Positions 28,092 to 36,399 of a DNA stretch of 64,000 bases are shown here, one piece after another. This DNA is from G963556115 sp963675945. Lineage in GTDB: Bacteria; Planctomycetota; SZUA-567. The stretch is taken from the NCBI GenBank assembly GCA_963675945.1, contig OY780932.1:1426001-1490000 (forward strand). Reading direction: 5' to 3'. The notes beneath the pieces are model-generated. The model worked only from the letters and a program-made list of their open reading frames with translations. It searched no databases and had not been told where the DNA came from. The position numbers and the translations under genes were made by a program. The stretch's first letter is position 1. Every line of letters starts with the position of its first letter.

Positions 28092-28925
28092 GTGCCGGAG
28101 TTACCAGAGGTTGAGACTGTGCGCAGAGCTCTAGAGCCTCTGCTTATTGGCAAGACTATTACGCGTCTGCAGACGACTACAACTACCTTACGTTCTCCAC
28201 TCGATGAGGTGTTATTGAATAAAGCATTACGCGGGAAGCGGATTGTCGAACTCAGCAGACGGGCAAAATATCTCTTTCTCAAGCTTACTTCGGGTAGTGC
28301 GGTGCAGATACATCTAGGGATGACCGGTTCATACCGGGTTGAGGAGGGTGCATTTGCTCTCAGAACCCATGATCGGATTGTAATTGGACTCGATACGGGT
28401 GAGTCTCTGGTCTATAATGATATCAGAAAGTTTGGTGAATTTCGGCTGGTAGAGATCTCTGAGGGTAGGGAATTTCCAGAAAAGTTTGATAATTACGCCC
28501 CTGAACCACTCTCTAGCGGCTTTACTGCCAAGTATCTCTTTACAACTTTGAGCCGGATATCCGCACCGATTAAGACCGCTATAATGCGTCAGGAACTGGT
28601 AGTCGGAGTAGGGAACATCTACGCCAATGAAGCCTTGTTTGCCGCCGGGATTTCACCACTACGTCCGGCACGGAGTCTTGCTTTTGAAGAATGTGGTCTG
28701 TTGGTGCGGGAGATTAAAAAGGTTCTAAAGAGTTCTCTCAAGTCCGGCGGGACAACCATAAGTGATTTCAAACGCCCTGACGGCAGCGAAGGTAAGTTTG
28801 CCCTCAAACTCAAGGTTTATGGTCGTACCGGTGAGCAGTGTAAGCGCCATGGCTGTTCGGGAATAATAAGTAAGCTGGTGCAGACGGGCAGGTCTACCTT
28901 CTATTGTTCGGAGTGTCAGAGATAG
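28092..28925 (+). CDS. mutM: formamidopyrimidine-DNA glycosylase
   Basis: Base-excision repair glycosylase/lyase for 8-oxoguanine and formamidopyrimidines, 277 residues. The start is GTG at 28092: after Met removal the chain begins PELPEVETVRR, with catalytic Pro1 and Glu2. A GGGAGG site sits upstream. The H2TH region GVGNIYANEALF is at about 175. The C-terminal zinc finger reads CKRHGC ... CSEC, so the first Cys pair is spaced by four residues instead of the usual two. It lies about 50 bases after smc and is probably the last gene of that unit. Confidence 0.95.
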   Translation: MPELPEVETVRRALEPLLIGKTITRLQTTTTTLRSPLDEVLLNKALRGKRIVELSRRAKYLFLKLTSGSAVQIHLGMTGSYRVEEGAFALRTHDRIVIGLDTGESLVYNDIRKFGEFRLVEISEGREFPEKFDNYAPEPLSSGFTAKYLFTTLSRISAPIKTAIMRQELVVGVGNIYANEALFAAGISPLRPARSLAFEECGLLVREIKKVLKSSLKSGGTTISDFKRPDGSEGKFALKLKVYGRTGEQCKRHGCSGIISKLVQTGRSTFYCSECQR

Positions 28926-28944
28926 TTTATATGTTATGATACTA

Positions 28945-28979
28945 CACCCCTCAGCAGAGCTGGGGGTGATATTTTTTTT
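28945..28979 (+). terminator. Rho-independent terminator of mutM
   Basis: CACCCCtCAGC / GCTGGGGGTG stem with AGA loop, followed by ATATTTTTTTT. The stem sequence resembles the opening hairpin of repeat copy A. Confidence 0.8.
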
Positions 28980-29575
28980 GGGGCTATACCCGTACCCTTT
29001 GCGGGCATCAAGCCCCCTTGTACCCCGGCAAACGCTGTGCGTTTGATCATAATCTTTTGGAAGGGTAGTACTAGAGTGTGGAGCCTGTAATTGTATTTTT
29101 TGCTAAGCCTGGTAAAACAAGTAGCAGCGAAACTGCTACTTGTGACTGCTTCTGCAGTCCGTCCATTTGCATGGACGTTTGGCATACCTTTTTCAAAGGT
29201 ATGTCGAAGGCGATGCGAGCAGGCGAGCAGCGGCTGAGAGTATAATCGTAGGACGCTGAGGGGCGAGGTTTCGAATATCGCTCTGCGTAAGAGCTATGAT
29301 TTCAGCCTGCCTAAAATCTTAACCCGAAGACCTATATATTTGTAAATGTATATTTAAACTTTTTCGTGACCTTTTTCCGGGGTTACTCGTACCCTTTACA
29401 GGCATCAAGATCCCCTGCATCCCTGGCAAATGCTGTGCGTTTGATCAGCCGGTGTCTGGCAGACAGTTTTACGCAAGCGTAGGATTAACTTGAAGGTATT
29501 ATCCGTTATGCCTGAAAACTAACGTAAATGTTAAAAATTTGCTTATGCAATTTTCATGTTCTGTTGAAACGAGTA
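28980..29575. repeat. long hairpin-rich dispersed repeat, copy B
   Basis: Gene-free tract sharing the blocks of copies A and C: the AAGTAGCAG / CTGCTACTT hairpin (about 29120-29145), TTCTGCAGTCCG, a perfect CGTCCAT / ATGGACG stem, GGCATACCTTTTTCAAAGG, GGCTGAGAGTATAATCG and CTGAGGGG, ending with ATTTGCTTATGCAATTTTC. A block of about 69 bases (GTACCCTTTGCGGGCATCA ... GTGCGTTTGATCA) is present twice, at about 28980-29049 and 29379-29447. The IS3 element starts about 12 bases after it. Confidence 0.75.
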
Positions 29576-29638
29576 ATATAGTAAAGTGGTCTAATCTGTC
29601 AAGACAATAAATCAGGTTGTTTAAGGTGGAAACTAAAT

Positions 29639-29687
29639 CTTGCAGTAATGGAGCGCAGGGCGTAGCCCGGAGCAGAATTACTGCAAG
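29639..29687. repeat. perfect 11-bp inverted repeat inside the IS3 end
   Basis: CTTGCAGTAAT and ATTACTGCAAG flank a 27-base loop that itself contains GGGC GTA GCCC. It lies between the left terminal repeat and the OrfB stop. There is no T run on either strand. It may be a transcription-blocking structure protecting the element or an unrelated palindrome. Confidence 0.55.
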
Positions 29688-29698
29688 GGCGGTAACTT

Positions 29699-30529
29699 CT
29701 ACGCCGCATCATTACTCTTCCCTCTCTCGCTAAAATATACTTCACGCGGTGTACGCTTACTCAGACTGGAATGCCTTCTTTCATTGTTGTAATACTCAAA
29801 ATATTTATCTAACGCATCATACGCTGCAAAATAGTTCTTATACTCAGTCAAATAGACTTCTTCATACTTCACTGTACGCCAGAGCCGTTCGATCATTATA
29901 TTATCAAACGCTCTGCCCTTACCGGACATGCTTATCCAGATCCTATTCTCTTTCAGCACTTCAGTAAAGTCATTGCTCGTATATTGGCTACCCTGATCTG
30001 TATTGAAAATCAATGGCTTTGACTCTTCAAGAGCATTCTTCAGTGCGCTTACACAGAAGCTGCTGTCCATTACCATAGAAAGCTCCCATGAAATCACATA
30101 GCGACTATACCAGTCCATTACAGCAGTAAGATATGCATTGCCGTGGCGGAGTGGAATATAGGTTATATCGCTCACCCAGACCTGATCAGCTTTATTGATT
30201 TTCATATCACGTAGCAGATACGGATATACTTTATGCTCTTGATTTTTAGCAGTGAAACGTTTCTTAGGGTATATCGCCTGTAAGCCCATCTCCCGCATCA
30301 AGCGTCTGACTTTATGCCGTCCAATTTTAAAACCAACCCTTCTCAAGTCTTCAGTGATTGTGCGAGAACCTTTAAAAGGATGCTTGATAAAGAGATCATC
30401 AATTACCTTCTTAATTTCAAAATCCTGCTTATTCTCAGCTTGTGATTTATAATAATAGGCTGAGCGAGAGATTTCTAAGAGTTCGCATTGCCTGGAGACA
30501 GACAACTTTGATTTATTTGGTTCAATCAT
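29699..30529 (-). CDS. IS3-family transposase OrfB (DDE integrase-type)
   Basis: A 276-residue catalytic part of the IS3 transposase. The N-terminal HTH_21-like helix region (SRSAYYY ... ITEDLRRVGF) precedes the integrase core. DDE residues are visible in VSDITYIPL (first Asp, about 120), FNTDQGSQYTS (second Asp, about 183) and the RLWRTVKYEEVYL Glu (about 219). The ATG at 30529 may be used alone, but the reading frame is open upstream to the A-run at 30564-30572, so OrfAB fusion by frameshift is expected. It is complete and may be active. Confidence 0.92.
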   Translation of the reverse strand: MIEPNKSKLSVSRQCELLEISRSAYYYKSQAENKQDFEIKKVIDDLFIKHPFKGSRTITEDLRRVGFKIGRHKVRRLMREMGLQAIYPKKRFTAKNQEHKVYPYLLRDMKINKADQVWVSDITYIPLRHGNAYLTAVMDWYSRYVISWELSMVMDSSFCVSALKNALEESKPLIFNTDQGSQYTSNDFTEVLKENRIWISMSGKGRAFDNIMIERLWRTVKYEEVYLTEYKNYFAAYDALDKYFEYYNNERRHSSLSKRTPREVYFSERGKSNDAA

Positions 30530-30542
30530 GTTGCGTTTTTCC

Positions 30543-30827
30543 TCAACCGAGGAGCTCGTCAGATTTTTTTTTAAGCCAGTCGTTCTCGATTTTCAAACGA
30601 CCAATTTGCTCATACAGTTTTGCCTTTTCATCTTCATCTTTAACAACTTTTTTCTTACGCTTATCTGAGAAAATATCGGGAAGTCCCTCAAGCATGGATT
30701 TCTTCCATTGCCTAATCTGGTTGGGGTGAACCTCAAATTTTGCAGCCAGCTCTGCGACAGACCGATCACCTTTAATCGCTTGCAAAGCAACTTTTGCTTT
30801 AAAATCAGCCGTAAAACTCTTTCTCAT
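30543..30827 (-). CDS. IS3-family transposase OrfA
   Basis: A 94-residue DNA-binding part of the transposase. An N-terminal helix-turn-helix (FKAKVALQAIKGDRSVAELA, VHPNQIRQWKK) is followed by a leucine-zipper-like helix with regular Leu/Ile (DEDEKAKLYEQIGRLKIEND). It stops 13 bases before the OrfB ATG. AAAGGAATT precedes its start. Family members bind the terminal repeats. Confidence 0.9.
   Translation of the reverse strand: MRKSFTADFKAKVALQAIKGDRSVAELAAKFEVHPNQIRQWKKSMLEGLPDIFSDKRKKKVVKDEDEKAKLYEQIGRLKIENDWLKKKSDELLG
30564..30572 (-). promoter_or_regulatory. probable programmed -1 frameshift site of the IS3 element
   Basis: Nine A residues on the coding strand (CTT AAA AAA AAA TCT in the OrfA frame), just before the OrfA stop. 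A slip of -1 enters the OrfB frame, which is open across the site. This is the usual way IS3 elements make OrfAB. Confidence 0.7.
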
Positions 30828-30938
30828 GGATAATTCCTTTCTCTATTAATACTATCGGAAAAATCCACCTTATTCAACTGTCCAGTTTTATTAGACCATT
30901 ATATAGCTAGTAACAGAGTTACTGGCTGATTAATCCAT

Positions 30939-30967
30939 AAAAAAAGCAATAACCTCAGGTTATTGCT
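30939..30967 (-). terminator. Rho-independent terminator, probably of the pst-phoU operon
   Basis: On the minus strand AGCAATAACCT / AGGTTATTGCT followed by seven T. It lies between the two insertion sequences, 4 bases from the IS30 end. Without the IS30 element it would directly follow phoU. A similar stem with GTTATTGCTTTT occurs at 54450. Confidence 0.75.
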
Positions 30968-30970
30968 CTT

Positions 30971-32057
30971 GGGTTCAAGTTCTAAGTGCAACACTTAAAA
31001 CTTTCAACCAGCCCGTTTGTATATCTCAAGCGGGCTTTTAAATCCTAGCCTTTTTCTAGGTCGGCTATTCAACCTTGCTTCTACTTCTTCAATCCTACTT
31101 ATCGGAATTTCTGATAAATTCATAGCCTTAGGAAAATACTGTCTAAGTAAGCCGTTAGTATTCTCATTACTGCCACGTTCCCAAGAGCTGTATGGATGAC
31201 AAAAATAACTCTTACATTTCAATATACGATTTATCTTATAGTGCTCAGCAAACTCCTTGCCGTTATCAAAAGTTATTGTTTTTACTTTGTATCCTTGCAA
31301 AATCCTGAGGATTTCAGATCTTACCAAAGAACATTCTTTACGAGCTACATGACCAATCTTTACCAACCTACTTTTACGTTCTACCAAAGTAACAAGAAAC
31401 CCTTTATGATTAGCTCCACTTATCAAATCTGCTTCCCAATCACCGAATCGTTTACGACTGTCAACAACCTTTGGTCTGTTATCAATACTTACCCTATATT
31501 TTATCTGACCTCTGGTATCAGGAGCATTTATACGCTTTCTACGTTTGCGCTTACCATTAATTCTAAGCTGCTTATAGAGCCTACCACCTCTTTGCTTATC
31601 TTCAACAACAAGCTTATAAATTGTTTCTGAAGATATAGAGACACCAGCTATTCTTAAAGACATGCCGGAGATCTGTTCAGGAGAATATTCGATATTTAAC
31701 ATCTTTATAATAAAGGCGGTAACATGTCCGTCAAGTTTTTTATATCTTGGTTTCTTCTTACGTGCTGTAGCCTTCCTTATTGCCTGTTTTACTCTATATC
31801 CTCTTAGCCCGCTATTTCTGGCAATTTCTCTACATACAGTAGATTTATGAACCCCAACAACAGCAGCAATATATGTATAATTTTTTCCTTCTTGCAATAG
31901 CGTCTTGATAACAGTACGATTATCGGAAGTAAGGTGTCGATATTTCTTTTTCATGTGCTCTCCTTGAGTAATAGAAACAGAAGGTTTTGGCGAACTATAT
32001 ATCGACCACCTTACTATTTCTATTTTACCTCAAGTGTTGCACTTGGAACTTGAATCC
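30971..32057 (-). mobile_element. IS30-family insertion sequence
   Basis: A 1087-base element with imperfect 26-base terminal inverted repeats (GGGTTCAAGTTCTAAGTGCA at the left and GGATTCAAGTTCCAAGTGCA inverted at the right), carrying one transposase gene on the minus strand. It sits between phoU and the operon terminator. A short target duplication was not evident. Confidence 0.85.
31004..31954 (-). CDS. IS30-family transposase
   Basis: A 316-residue transposase. The N-terminal HTH (HLTSDNRTVIKTLLQEG ... VVGVHKSTVCREI) is typical of IS30, followed by the DDE core: FGDWEADLISG (first Asp, about residue 175), ITFDNGKEFAEH (second Asp, about 235) and SNENTNGLLRQYFPK (Glu, about 268). The frame is complete, with an AGGAGAGCAC site before the ATG, so the element could be active. 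Its ends are described with the element at 30971-32057. Confidence 0.95.
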   Translation of the reverse strand: MKKKYRHLTSDNRTVIKTLLQEGKNYTYIAAVVGVHKSTVCREIARNSGLRGYRVKQAIRKATARKKKPRYKKLDGHVTAFIIKMLNIEYSPEQISGMSLRIAGVSISSETIYKLVVEDKQRGGRLYKQLRINGKRKRRKRINAPDTRGQIKYRVSIDNRPKVVDSRKRFGDWEADLISGANHKGFLVTLVERKSRLVKIGHVARKECSLVRSEILRILQGYKVKTITFDNGKEFAEHYKINRILKCKSYFCHPYSSWERGSNENTNGLLRQYFPKAMNLSEIPISRIEEVEARLNSRPRKRLGFKSPLEIYKRAG

Positions 32058-32097
32058 ACCGCTTTTTAAAATTACTCAAAAGAGTGGATAAAATATA

Positions 32098-32772
32098 TTA
32101 TATACCGTCAATATTAGTGTTATAGTTGTGGCGAATAATCTCACCGGTCAACGAGTAGATGACATCCTCACAGATATTGGTAGCGAGATCACCGACCCGC
32201 TCAATATTGCGGACAATACCGAAGGCGGCAATAAAATCATCGGTATTCTCGGAATTGAGTTTGATAGCTTCAATCAGCTTTTTACTCAAATCTTTCTTCT
32301 GACTGTCGAGTTTGTCATCACGGATACAGATCTCCCTAGCGAGATCGATATCGGAGTTGATGAGGGTGGTGAGTGCGTCATGAACCATCTCGGTTGCGGC
32401 TGTGCCCATAGTATGTAATTGGCGGGTATAGGTGCTTTCCGTCAGGGCTGTGAGGCGGTTGGCCTTCTTGGCAATATTGATGGCAAGATCGCCGATACGT
32501 TCAAGATCATTATTCATCTTTAGGATACAGATGATATAACGCAGATCCGCGGCTACCGGCTGATGCAGGGCGAGTACTTTGAGGCACTCTTCTTCAACCT
32601 CTACCTCCATCATATCGATGGTCTTATCCGCTTCCATCAGTTCGTAAAGGCGCTCGGTATTTCTGTGTTGAAGCAAGGATACCGCTTTGAGGAGATCCTC
32701 CTCCACGGTTCCGGCAACTCTTAGCGCAAGTTTTCTTAGTTTGTCTATCTCTTTTATTAAATGTATACTCAT
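32098..32772 (-). CDS. phoU: phosphate transport system regulatory protein PhoU
   Basis: A 224-residue negative regulator that links the PstSCAB transporter to the phosphate-responsive two-component system. Two homologous three-helix bundles each carry the metal-binding motif (NNDLERIGDLAINI at about 92-105, RNIERVGDLATNI at about 193-205). It is the last gene of pstSCAB-phoU, 45 bases after pstB. No phoR or phoB is in the window. Confidence 0.96.
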   Translation of the reverse strand: MSIHLIKEIDKLRKLALRVAGTVEEDLLKAVSLLQHRNTERLYELMEADKTIDMMEVEVEEECLKVLALHQPVAADLRYIICILKMNNDLERIGDLAINIAKKANRLTALTESTYTRQLHTMGTAATEMVHDALTTLINSDIDLAREICIRDDKLDSQKKDLSKKLIEAIKLNSENTDDFIAAFGIVRNIERVGDLATNICEDVIYSLTGEIIRHNYNTNIDGI

Positions 32773-32817
32773 GTAATCCCTCTGAGTCTATAAAAAATAT
32801 GAAGAGCAGGCGGAGAA

Positions 32818-33711
32818 CTACCCGAACCGGCCGGTAATATAGTCTTCTGTCTGTTTCATACGTGGGTTTGTAAAGATGGCCTCGGTCTTGTCAAATTCAA
32901 CAAGGTTGCCCTCATAGAAGAAGGCTGTCTTGTCTGAGACGCGGGAAGCCTGCTGCATATTATGGGTTACGATGATGATCGTATAATCACCTCTAAGTTC
33001 ATCTATAAGATCTTCAATACGGGCAGTAGCCTTGGGGTCAAGAGCCGAAGTAGGTTCGTCCATTAGCAGGATCTCAGGCTTTACTGCCAGAGCTCGAGCC
33101 AGACAGATACGCTGCTGCTGACCACCGGATAATCCAAGAGCATTCTGATTGAGTCTGTCCTTTACCTCGTCCCAGATGGCAGCATTTCTCAGGCTGTTCT
33201 CAACTATATCAGCGAGTTCGGCCTTTGATTTGATGCCTTGCAGACGCGGTCCGTAGGCAATATTATCGAAGATACTCTTGGGGAAGGGGTTGGGGCGCTG
33301 GAAGACCATGCCTATTCTCTGGCGTAGAGCAACTACATTCACATGTGGGTCAAAGATATTATGGCTGTCAAAAATAAGCTCTCCTGAGGTGTGGCAGGAC
33401 GGGATGAGGTCATTCATGCGGTTGATGCAGCGTAGAAAGGTACTCTTACCACAGCCACTGGGACCGATGATAGCGGTGACTTCTTTCTCGGGGATCTCAA
33501 TATTGATCTTTTTAACTGCCTCAAAGTCTCCGTAGTAGATAGAAAAATCCTTGGCGGTGATATGAGGTTCGGTCTTGTGATCACTGTGGTTTCTGTGAGC
33601 AAGGCTTTCAGTGTAGAGTGAGGAAGCCTCCTGCTGACCCTCAGCAGCTACTTCAGGGGTAGCGACTTTGCCGTCTTTTTTGGTTTCTTGTGTATTCATA
33701 GTAACGTTCAT
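32818..33711 (-). CDS. pstB: phosphate ABC transporter ATPase
   Basis: ATP-binding subunit of the high-affinity phosphate importer. It has 297 residues, about 40 more than usual, because of a polar Glu/Ala/Ser-rich N-terminal extension before HITAKDFSIYYG. Walker A is GPSGCGKST, the signature LSGGQQQRICLARALA and Walker B ILLMDEPTSALD. The ATG at 33711 follows AAGGAG at 5 bases; the GTG just upstream is less likely. It works with PstA and PstC in the inner membrane. Confidence 0.95.
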   Translation of the reverse strand: MNVTMNTQETKKDGKVATPEVAAEGQQEASSLYTESLAHRNHSDHKTEPHITAKDFSIYYGDFEAVKKINIEIPEKEVTAIIGPSGCGKSTFLRCINRMNDLIPSCHTSGELIFDSHNIFDPHVNVVALRQRIGMVFQRPNPFPKSIFDNIAYGPRLQGIKSKAELADIVENSLRNAAIWDEVKDRLNQNALGLSGGQQQRICLARALAVKPEILLMDEPTSALDPKATARIEDLIDELRGDYTIIIVTHNMQQASRVSDKTAFFYEGNLVEFDKTEAIFTNPRMKQTEDYITGRFG

Positions 33712-33773
33712 TATCACTCCTTAGTATGTAATAATATAGCTTTTATATAAAAATACAATCACTTAACAAATAA

Positions 33774-35138
33774 TTATCCTCTAAGCTTCTTACTTACTCT
33801 TGCCCGCAGGTAAATGGCGCTGAGGTTGAGTACCAGCACGATAGCGACAAGGGTAAATACCATACCATACTGTACATACCGGATCTGATCTACCTCCTGG
33901 TGCTCGGTACAGAGGTTATAAATGTTCCATGGCAGTGCCGGAGTAGGCTGAGAGAAGATATTATCCAGATTTACCGCTTTACCCACACTCACTGCTGCGG
34001 TAAAGATAATCGGAGCGGTCTCACCTGCTGCACGCCCCATACTGATGACAATACCGGTGAGGATGCCGGGAAGAGCCGAGGGGAGGATGATCTTGGTAAT
34101 ACACTCCCATTTGGTAGCTCCCAGGCCGATTGAACCTTCACGGTATGAGCTGGGGACGGAACGGATCGCTTCTTCAGTGGCACGGATAATTGTCGGTAGT
34201 ACCAGTAGCGCGAGTGTTGCACAACCGGCGGCTACCGAAGCATTCTCGGAGATACTGAATATTGAATCCTTACCGATAAAGCAGGCCAGACCAAAGAGGC
34301 CGAATACTACGCTAGGAACACCAGCAAGGGTGCCGATACAGGAGCGGATGAAGGATACAAGTTTGGTGTCGCCGGCATACTCGACCAGGTAGATAGCCGC
34401 AATAATACCGGCAGGTATTGCCAGCAGCATTGAGCCGAAGGTCAGATAAATAGTACCTAATACTTCGGGCCAAACACCACCGAAGAAGTGCGCGTCATAA
34501 CTCTGATCAGTCAGGAAGCCATAGTAAAAGGTCCAGCCTGGCTCCAGCATTTGCTTGAGAAAACTCGGAGTTAAATAGTCATCAAACGCTTTTTCCAACT
34601 TGGTGCCTTTGTACAGATCTCTGCGTGGTTTGAAGGTCTTGACTCCGATGCCACTCGAGTAGTCCCATTCGGGAAGTTCGGTAATAGAGTTGAGAATCGT
34701 CAAAGCCTTGTCCCAGCGGGTCGCCCCGAAGCGGTCACGTGCCATTACCGGGGTCTTGGCTCCGGGCTTGGGGCCTAATAGTTTGTAAACCGTCTTCTTG
34801 AAGTCGTCATAATCTGAATCAAGAGCGTAGCCTCTCTCGGGATTTTTATCAATCATCTCTTTGAGCTCTGGTTCAAATTCAGTCATTACGCTGTAGAGCT
34901 TCTGTCTTGCGGTATTGGTCTTCTCGGTCTCGGCTTTGAGTTCTTCCTTATTGCCGCGCTCGAAGAGATCCATAAGTACCTTCTTGTGTTCGATAGTGGC
35001 GTCAAATATATACGCTCCCAGACCGTTATAGATAATCGGACCGAGAAGAGCTATGAGTGACAGTACCATTAGAATAACAGCAAATATGGCAAATCCGGTG
35101 AATGAACGATCAAGAATACTACGTGATTTAATATCCAT
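33774..35138 (-). CDS. pstA: phosphate ABC transporter permease PstA with long periplasmic insert
   Basis: An inner-membrane permease of 454 residues against about 280-300 for a typical PstA. The extra length is a hydrophilic, Lys/Glu-rich region (about residues 50-215) between the first membrane helix and the rest. The C-terminal 240 residues match the family (GGVWPEVLGTIYLTFGSML ... the EAA-loop segment YREGSIGLGATKWECI). It ends near pstB (about 60 bases) and starts 5 bases after pstC. The role of the insert is unknown. Confidence 0.93.
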   Translation of the reverse strand: MDIKSRSILDRSFTGFAIFAVILMVLSLIALLGPIIYNGLGAYIFDATIEHKKVLMDLFERGNKEELKAETEKTNTARQKLYSVMTEFEPELKEMIDKNPERGYALDSDYDDFKKTVYKLLGPKPGAKTPVMARDRFGATRWDKALTILNSITELPEWDYSSGIGVKTFKPRRDLYKGTKLEKAFDDYLTPSFLKQMLEPGWTFYYGFLTDQSYDAHFFGGVWPEVLGTIYLTFGSMLLAIPAGIIAAIYLVEYAGDTKLVSFIRSCIGTLAGVPSVVFGLFGLACFIGKDSIFSISENASVAAGCATLALLVLPTIIRATEEAIRSVPSSYREGSIGLGATKWECITKIILPSALPGILTGIVISMGRAAGETAPIIFTAAVSVGKAVNLDNIFSQPTPALPWNIYNLCTEHQEVDQIRYVQYGMVFTLVAIVLVLNLSAIYLRARVSKKLRG

Positions 35139-35143
35139 TATTA

Positions 35144-36280
35144 TTATCTCTCCCCTCTTAGCTTCTCACGGTTACGCTTCATAACCCATTCGCTGAGCAT
35201 ATTACAAATAAAACTGAAAATCAACAGGCATGATGCCAGTAAGAATAGCACACTGTAGTGATCGGTGCCACGGGCGGTCTCACCCATCTCACCGGCGATG
35301 GTTGCGGTAAGGGTACGCACCGGAGCAAAGAAGTCGTAGAAGGGCTCTGGAATCTTGGCCGCATTACCTGCAGCCATCCAGACTACCATGGTCTCGCCGA
35401 GCGCGCGCATAATTCCGAGAATAACTCCGGCACAGATACCACTGGAAGAAGCCGGAAGAATAACTTGAATCAGGGTTTCAGCTCTAGTTGCACCGAGACC
35501 GTATGAACCTTCACGCAACTCTTTGCCCGCTGCCTGCAGCGCATCTTCGGAGACACTGACGATAGTCGGTAGTGCCATGATGCCGAGAATAATCGAGACG
35601 TTGAAGGCGTTGGTACCACTGTTGATTACTACGGTGCTTACTCCTTGACCGATAAAGTAGATAAGTGCCAGGAAGCAGATAAAGATAATTACGGTAAAGG
35701 TATTCTCCTTACCTTGCGCATTGAATTTTGAAGCCAGACTGATGCCGGCGATAACGGAAAAAATTGCGGTTAGCGGTAGACCGATAAGCCAGACCCCGAC
35801 CTGGAGTAATGAGCCACCATGGTTCTGCAGCAGGGGCGCGAAGACCACCAGAGCAAAGAAACCGTAGGCAACTGAAGGTATGGAGGCGAGCAACTCGATA
35901 ATCGGTTTGAAGAACTGTCTCCAGGAGAAGGGGAGGATATCACTCAGTGCTATCGCGGCGCATACTCCCATGGGAATTGCGACCACACAGGCACCGATAG
36001 TTACCATGAGTGAACCGTAGAATATGCCTAGAGCTCCGTATATCGGCGGATGTCCGGTTGGATACCAAGCTGAACTGTTGAAGATAGTGGTGAATCCGAA
36101 GTCACGGATAAAGGGTATCGCATCCCGGAGGATAAAGTAGAAAATAAAGAGTACCGCAAAAACGGATAGGGAGGCTATCAACAGCAGAAGATACTCACCG
36201 GCTTTTGCTAACATATTCTTTAGTAGGTTTTCATTTTTGCTGAAAAGCAAACTTGGTCTAGCTTCAGTCTTTGATTTCAT
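35144..36280 (-). CDS. pstC: phosphate ABC transporter permease PstC
   Basis: An inner-membrane permease, 378 residues, with six or more membrane helices. The first (about 30-55) is preceded by a cytoplasmic tail. The EAA-type loop reads ELREGSYGLGATRAETL, and GALGIFYGSLMVTIGACVVA is the conserved entry to the permease domain. Its partners are PstA and PstB. A stem-loop and about 120 bases separate it from pstS. Confidence 0.94.
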   Translation of the reverse strand: MKSKTEARPSLLFSKNENLLKNMLAKAGEYLLLLIASLSVFAVLFIFYFILRDAIPFIRDFGFTTIFNSSAWYPTGHPPIYGALGIFYGSLMVTIGACVVAIPMGVCAAIALSDILPFSWRQFFKPIIELLASIPSVAYGFFALVVFAPLLQNHGGSLLQVGVWLIGLPLTAIFSVIAGISLASKFNAQGKENTFTVIIFICFLALIYFIGQGVSTVVINSGTNAFNVSIILGIMALPTIVSVSEDALQAAGKELREGSYGLGATRAETLIQVILPASSSGICAGVILGIMRALGETMVVWMAAGNAAKIPEPFYDFFAPVRTLTATIAGEMGETARGTDHYSVLFLLASCLLIFSFICNMLSEWVMKRNREKLRGER

Positions 36281-36344
36281 TACTATTGCCTTTAAGAAAA
36301 TTGTCCTTTGGGAAATATATGTCTGTGATGATTTTTGAACGATA

Positions 36345-36365
36345 GGGCACAGCTAAGCTGTGCCC
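36345..36365 (-). promoter_or_regulatory. intercistronic hairpin between pstS and pstC
   Basis: GGGCACAGC / GCTGTGCCC, 9 bp, 3-base loop, no T run. Such hairpins commonly protect the upstream message end, which would favour the abundant PstS over the membrane subunits. Confidence 0.5.
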
Positions 36366-36399
36366 TGACGTACAGTATTGAATGGTTACGTACTATGGT

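Larger units (their letters stand above)
29587..30898 (-). mobile_element. IS3-family insertion sequence
   Basis: A 1312-base element bounded by TGGTCTAAT at both ends (29587 forward, 30898 inverted), with further similarity inside (AAGGTGGA in both arms). It encodes an OrfA and an overlapping OrfB transposase on the minus strand, joined by a probable -1 frameshift. The immediate flanks (TAAAG left, TTATA right) show no target duplication, so the insertion is old or the site has been rearranged. Both genes are intact. Confidence 0.85.

Noticed and set aside
29576..30970. Target site duplications around the insertion sequences
   Set aside because: The bases next to the IS3 and IS30 ends differ on the two sides, so no duplication can be claimed.
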